This document shows, piece after piece, positions 6,083 to 6,648 of a DNA stretch of 6,648 nucleotides. Position 1 is the stretch's first letter, and each line of letters opens with the position of its first letter. Where the stretch lies: positions 1-6,648 of the forward strand of contig CAMLFV010000150.1 in assembly GCA_946479395.1 (NCBI GenBank). The letters run 5' to 3'. The notes under the pieces are model-generated. The model saw only the letters and a program-made list of their open reading frames with translations. It did not search any database and had not been told where the DNA came from. The position numbers and the translations under genes were made by a program. Source of the stretch: an uncultured Flavobacterium sp. (GTDB lineage Bacteria > Bacteroidota > Bacteroidia > Flavobacteriales > Flavobacteriaceae).

Positions 6083-6490
6083 TTAACGATTTATATCTAT
6101 CTTTAAAATATCCTTAAAATCATCACAATAATTTCTTGCGCTGCTGTACTTCCATTCCCAAGGTTCAGTTACAAAACCACTTTCCACAGGATTTTGATGT
6201 ATATAATTTAATTTTTGTTCAAATACTTTTAAGGACCATATTTGAATTGGTTGATTATGTTGTTGCCACAATTGATAATTCTTTACATTCGAATTTTTTC
6301 CTCCTGCGTTAGCAAACATCCATAACATCCATTCTTTTCTACTTTCCTGATTGTTTTCTTGAATTGCCTTTATAATTTGTCGAGATGTAAAACCTTTAAA
6401 ATCTCTTATCAGTTCTGATGGTTTACCGTCTGCTGAACGAAATATTAAATGTATATGACTTGGCATTATGCAGTAACCAAAAATTTCCAT
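6083..6490 (-). CDS. REP-associated tyrosine transposase (RAYT, Y1/IS200-like), 5' end defective
   Basis: From its only ATG the frame gives 135 residues of a Y1 (HUH) single-strand transposase. The metal-binding HUH motif is H12-I-H14 within IMPSHIHLIF, and the catalytic helix has Y96 in LNYIHQNPV with the glutamine three residues later (Q99). The C-terminal EWKYSSARNY is characteristic of RAYTs, domesticated single-copy relatives of IS200/IS605 transposases that act on REP hairpins. One such hairpin lies directly downstream. RAYTs are normally about 180 residues; the missing N-terminal strand is encoded in the same frame upstream of the ATG, but without a start codon (see the separate entry at 6491-6610). 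A protein starting at 6490 would lack the first strand of the Y1 fold, so this is probably a pseudogene or uses an unusual start. It is convergent with the GH25 gene. Confidence 0.85.
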   Translation of the reverse strand: MEIFGYCIMPSHIHLIFRSADGKPSELIRDFKGFTSRQIIKAIQENNQESRKEWMLWMFANAGGKNSNVKNYQLWQQHNQPIQIWSLKVFEQKLNYIHQNPVESGFVTEPWEWKYSSARNYCDDFKDILKIDINR

Positions 6491-6610
6491 TCCTTTATTA
6501 GTCCTGCAATAATCTAGTGCTTTAATTATAATATCAAAATATGCTATTCTTGTAAAAAGATCGATCCAATAAACAGTTGCAAAACTTATAAAATTGTAGG
6601 CTTCCCCTTT
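6491..6610 (-). pseudogene. In-frame N-terminal remnant of the RAYT transposase lacking a start codon
   Basis: Reading the minus strand in the frame of the transposase, 40 further codons are open upstream of its ATG and translate to recognisable RAYT N-terminal sequence, including AYNFISFATVYWIDLFTR and, just before the ATG, DYCRTNKG. These correspond to the first beta strand and helix of the Y1 domain. Upstream is a TAA at 6611-6613. No ATG, GTG or TTG lies in frame between that stop and 6490, and no ATG occurs in any minus-strand frame from 6491 to 6648. A run of five A and four G at the 5' edge (about 6604-6612) is a plausible frameshift site: one extra base would join the frame to an open frame that continues to the window edge. 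The start therefore appears to be lost. Confidence 0.7.
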
Positions 6611-6648
6611 TTAGTACAAGTTAAAAGTATACAATATAATACAAAGTT

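Overview
The window looks like a chromosomal segment from a member of the Bacteroidota, most likely the Flavobacteriaceae (a Flavobacterium/Myroides-type genome). The reasons are an AT-rich composition, near-absence of Shine-Dalgarno sites, several TAnnTTTG-type -7 promoter elements, and protein sequences that read as flavobacterial (thioredoxin reductase, the DUF5715/M15-like protein, the Rieske-less FAD oxidoreductase). This assignment is by eye; no database search was possible.

Layout. At the left edge is the 5' part of a tRNA-Pro(UGG) gene on the minus strand, with its own -7 element. A divergent AT-rich spacer leads into trxB (thioredoxin reductase), which ends in a clear TTCG-loop intrinsic terminator. 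The U-tract of that terminator runs straight into the start codon of an orphan ABC-transporter ATPase of the PotA/FbpC type with a C-terminal TOBE-like domain. Next comes a stand-alone two-TM protein that resembles the putative phage abortive infection (putAbiC) family. A near-consensus flavobacterial promoter (TTTG, 20-bp spacer, TATTTTTG) then precedes three closely spaced genes that probably form an operon: a secreted M15-peptidase-like DUF5715 protein, a DAO-type FAD-dependent oxidoreductase, and an inner-membrane-anchored GH25 muramidase. Two of the three are expected to act on peptidoglycan or to bind it, in the periplasm.

The right end is the most unusual part. Downstream of the GH25 gene, and starting at its stop codon, lies an array of about twelve 21-bp tandem repeats. 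It is followed by a perfect-looking REP-type hairpin and then, convergent on the minus strand, a REP-associated tyrosine transposase (RAYT, Y1/HUH family). The RAYT has an intact HUH motif and catalytic tyrosine, but the homologous reading frame extends about 40 codons upstream of its only ATG and no start codon can be found there, so its 5' end is probably decayed. The stop codon of the RAYT overlaps (TAATG) the start of a 104-codon frame that runs through the hairpin and the array and would encode a seven-residue repeat. RAYT, hairpin and heptad-coding tandem array side by side is the best candidate here for something undescribed, although the simplest reading is a decaying REP/RAYT element next to a minisatellite.
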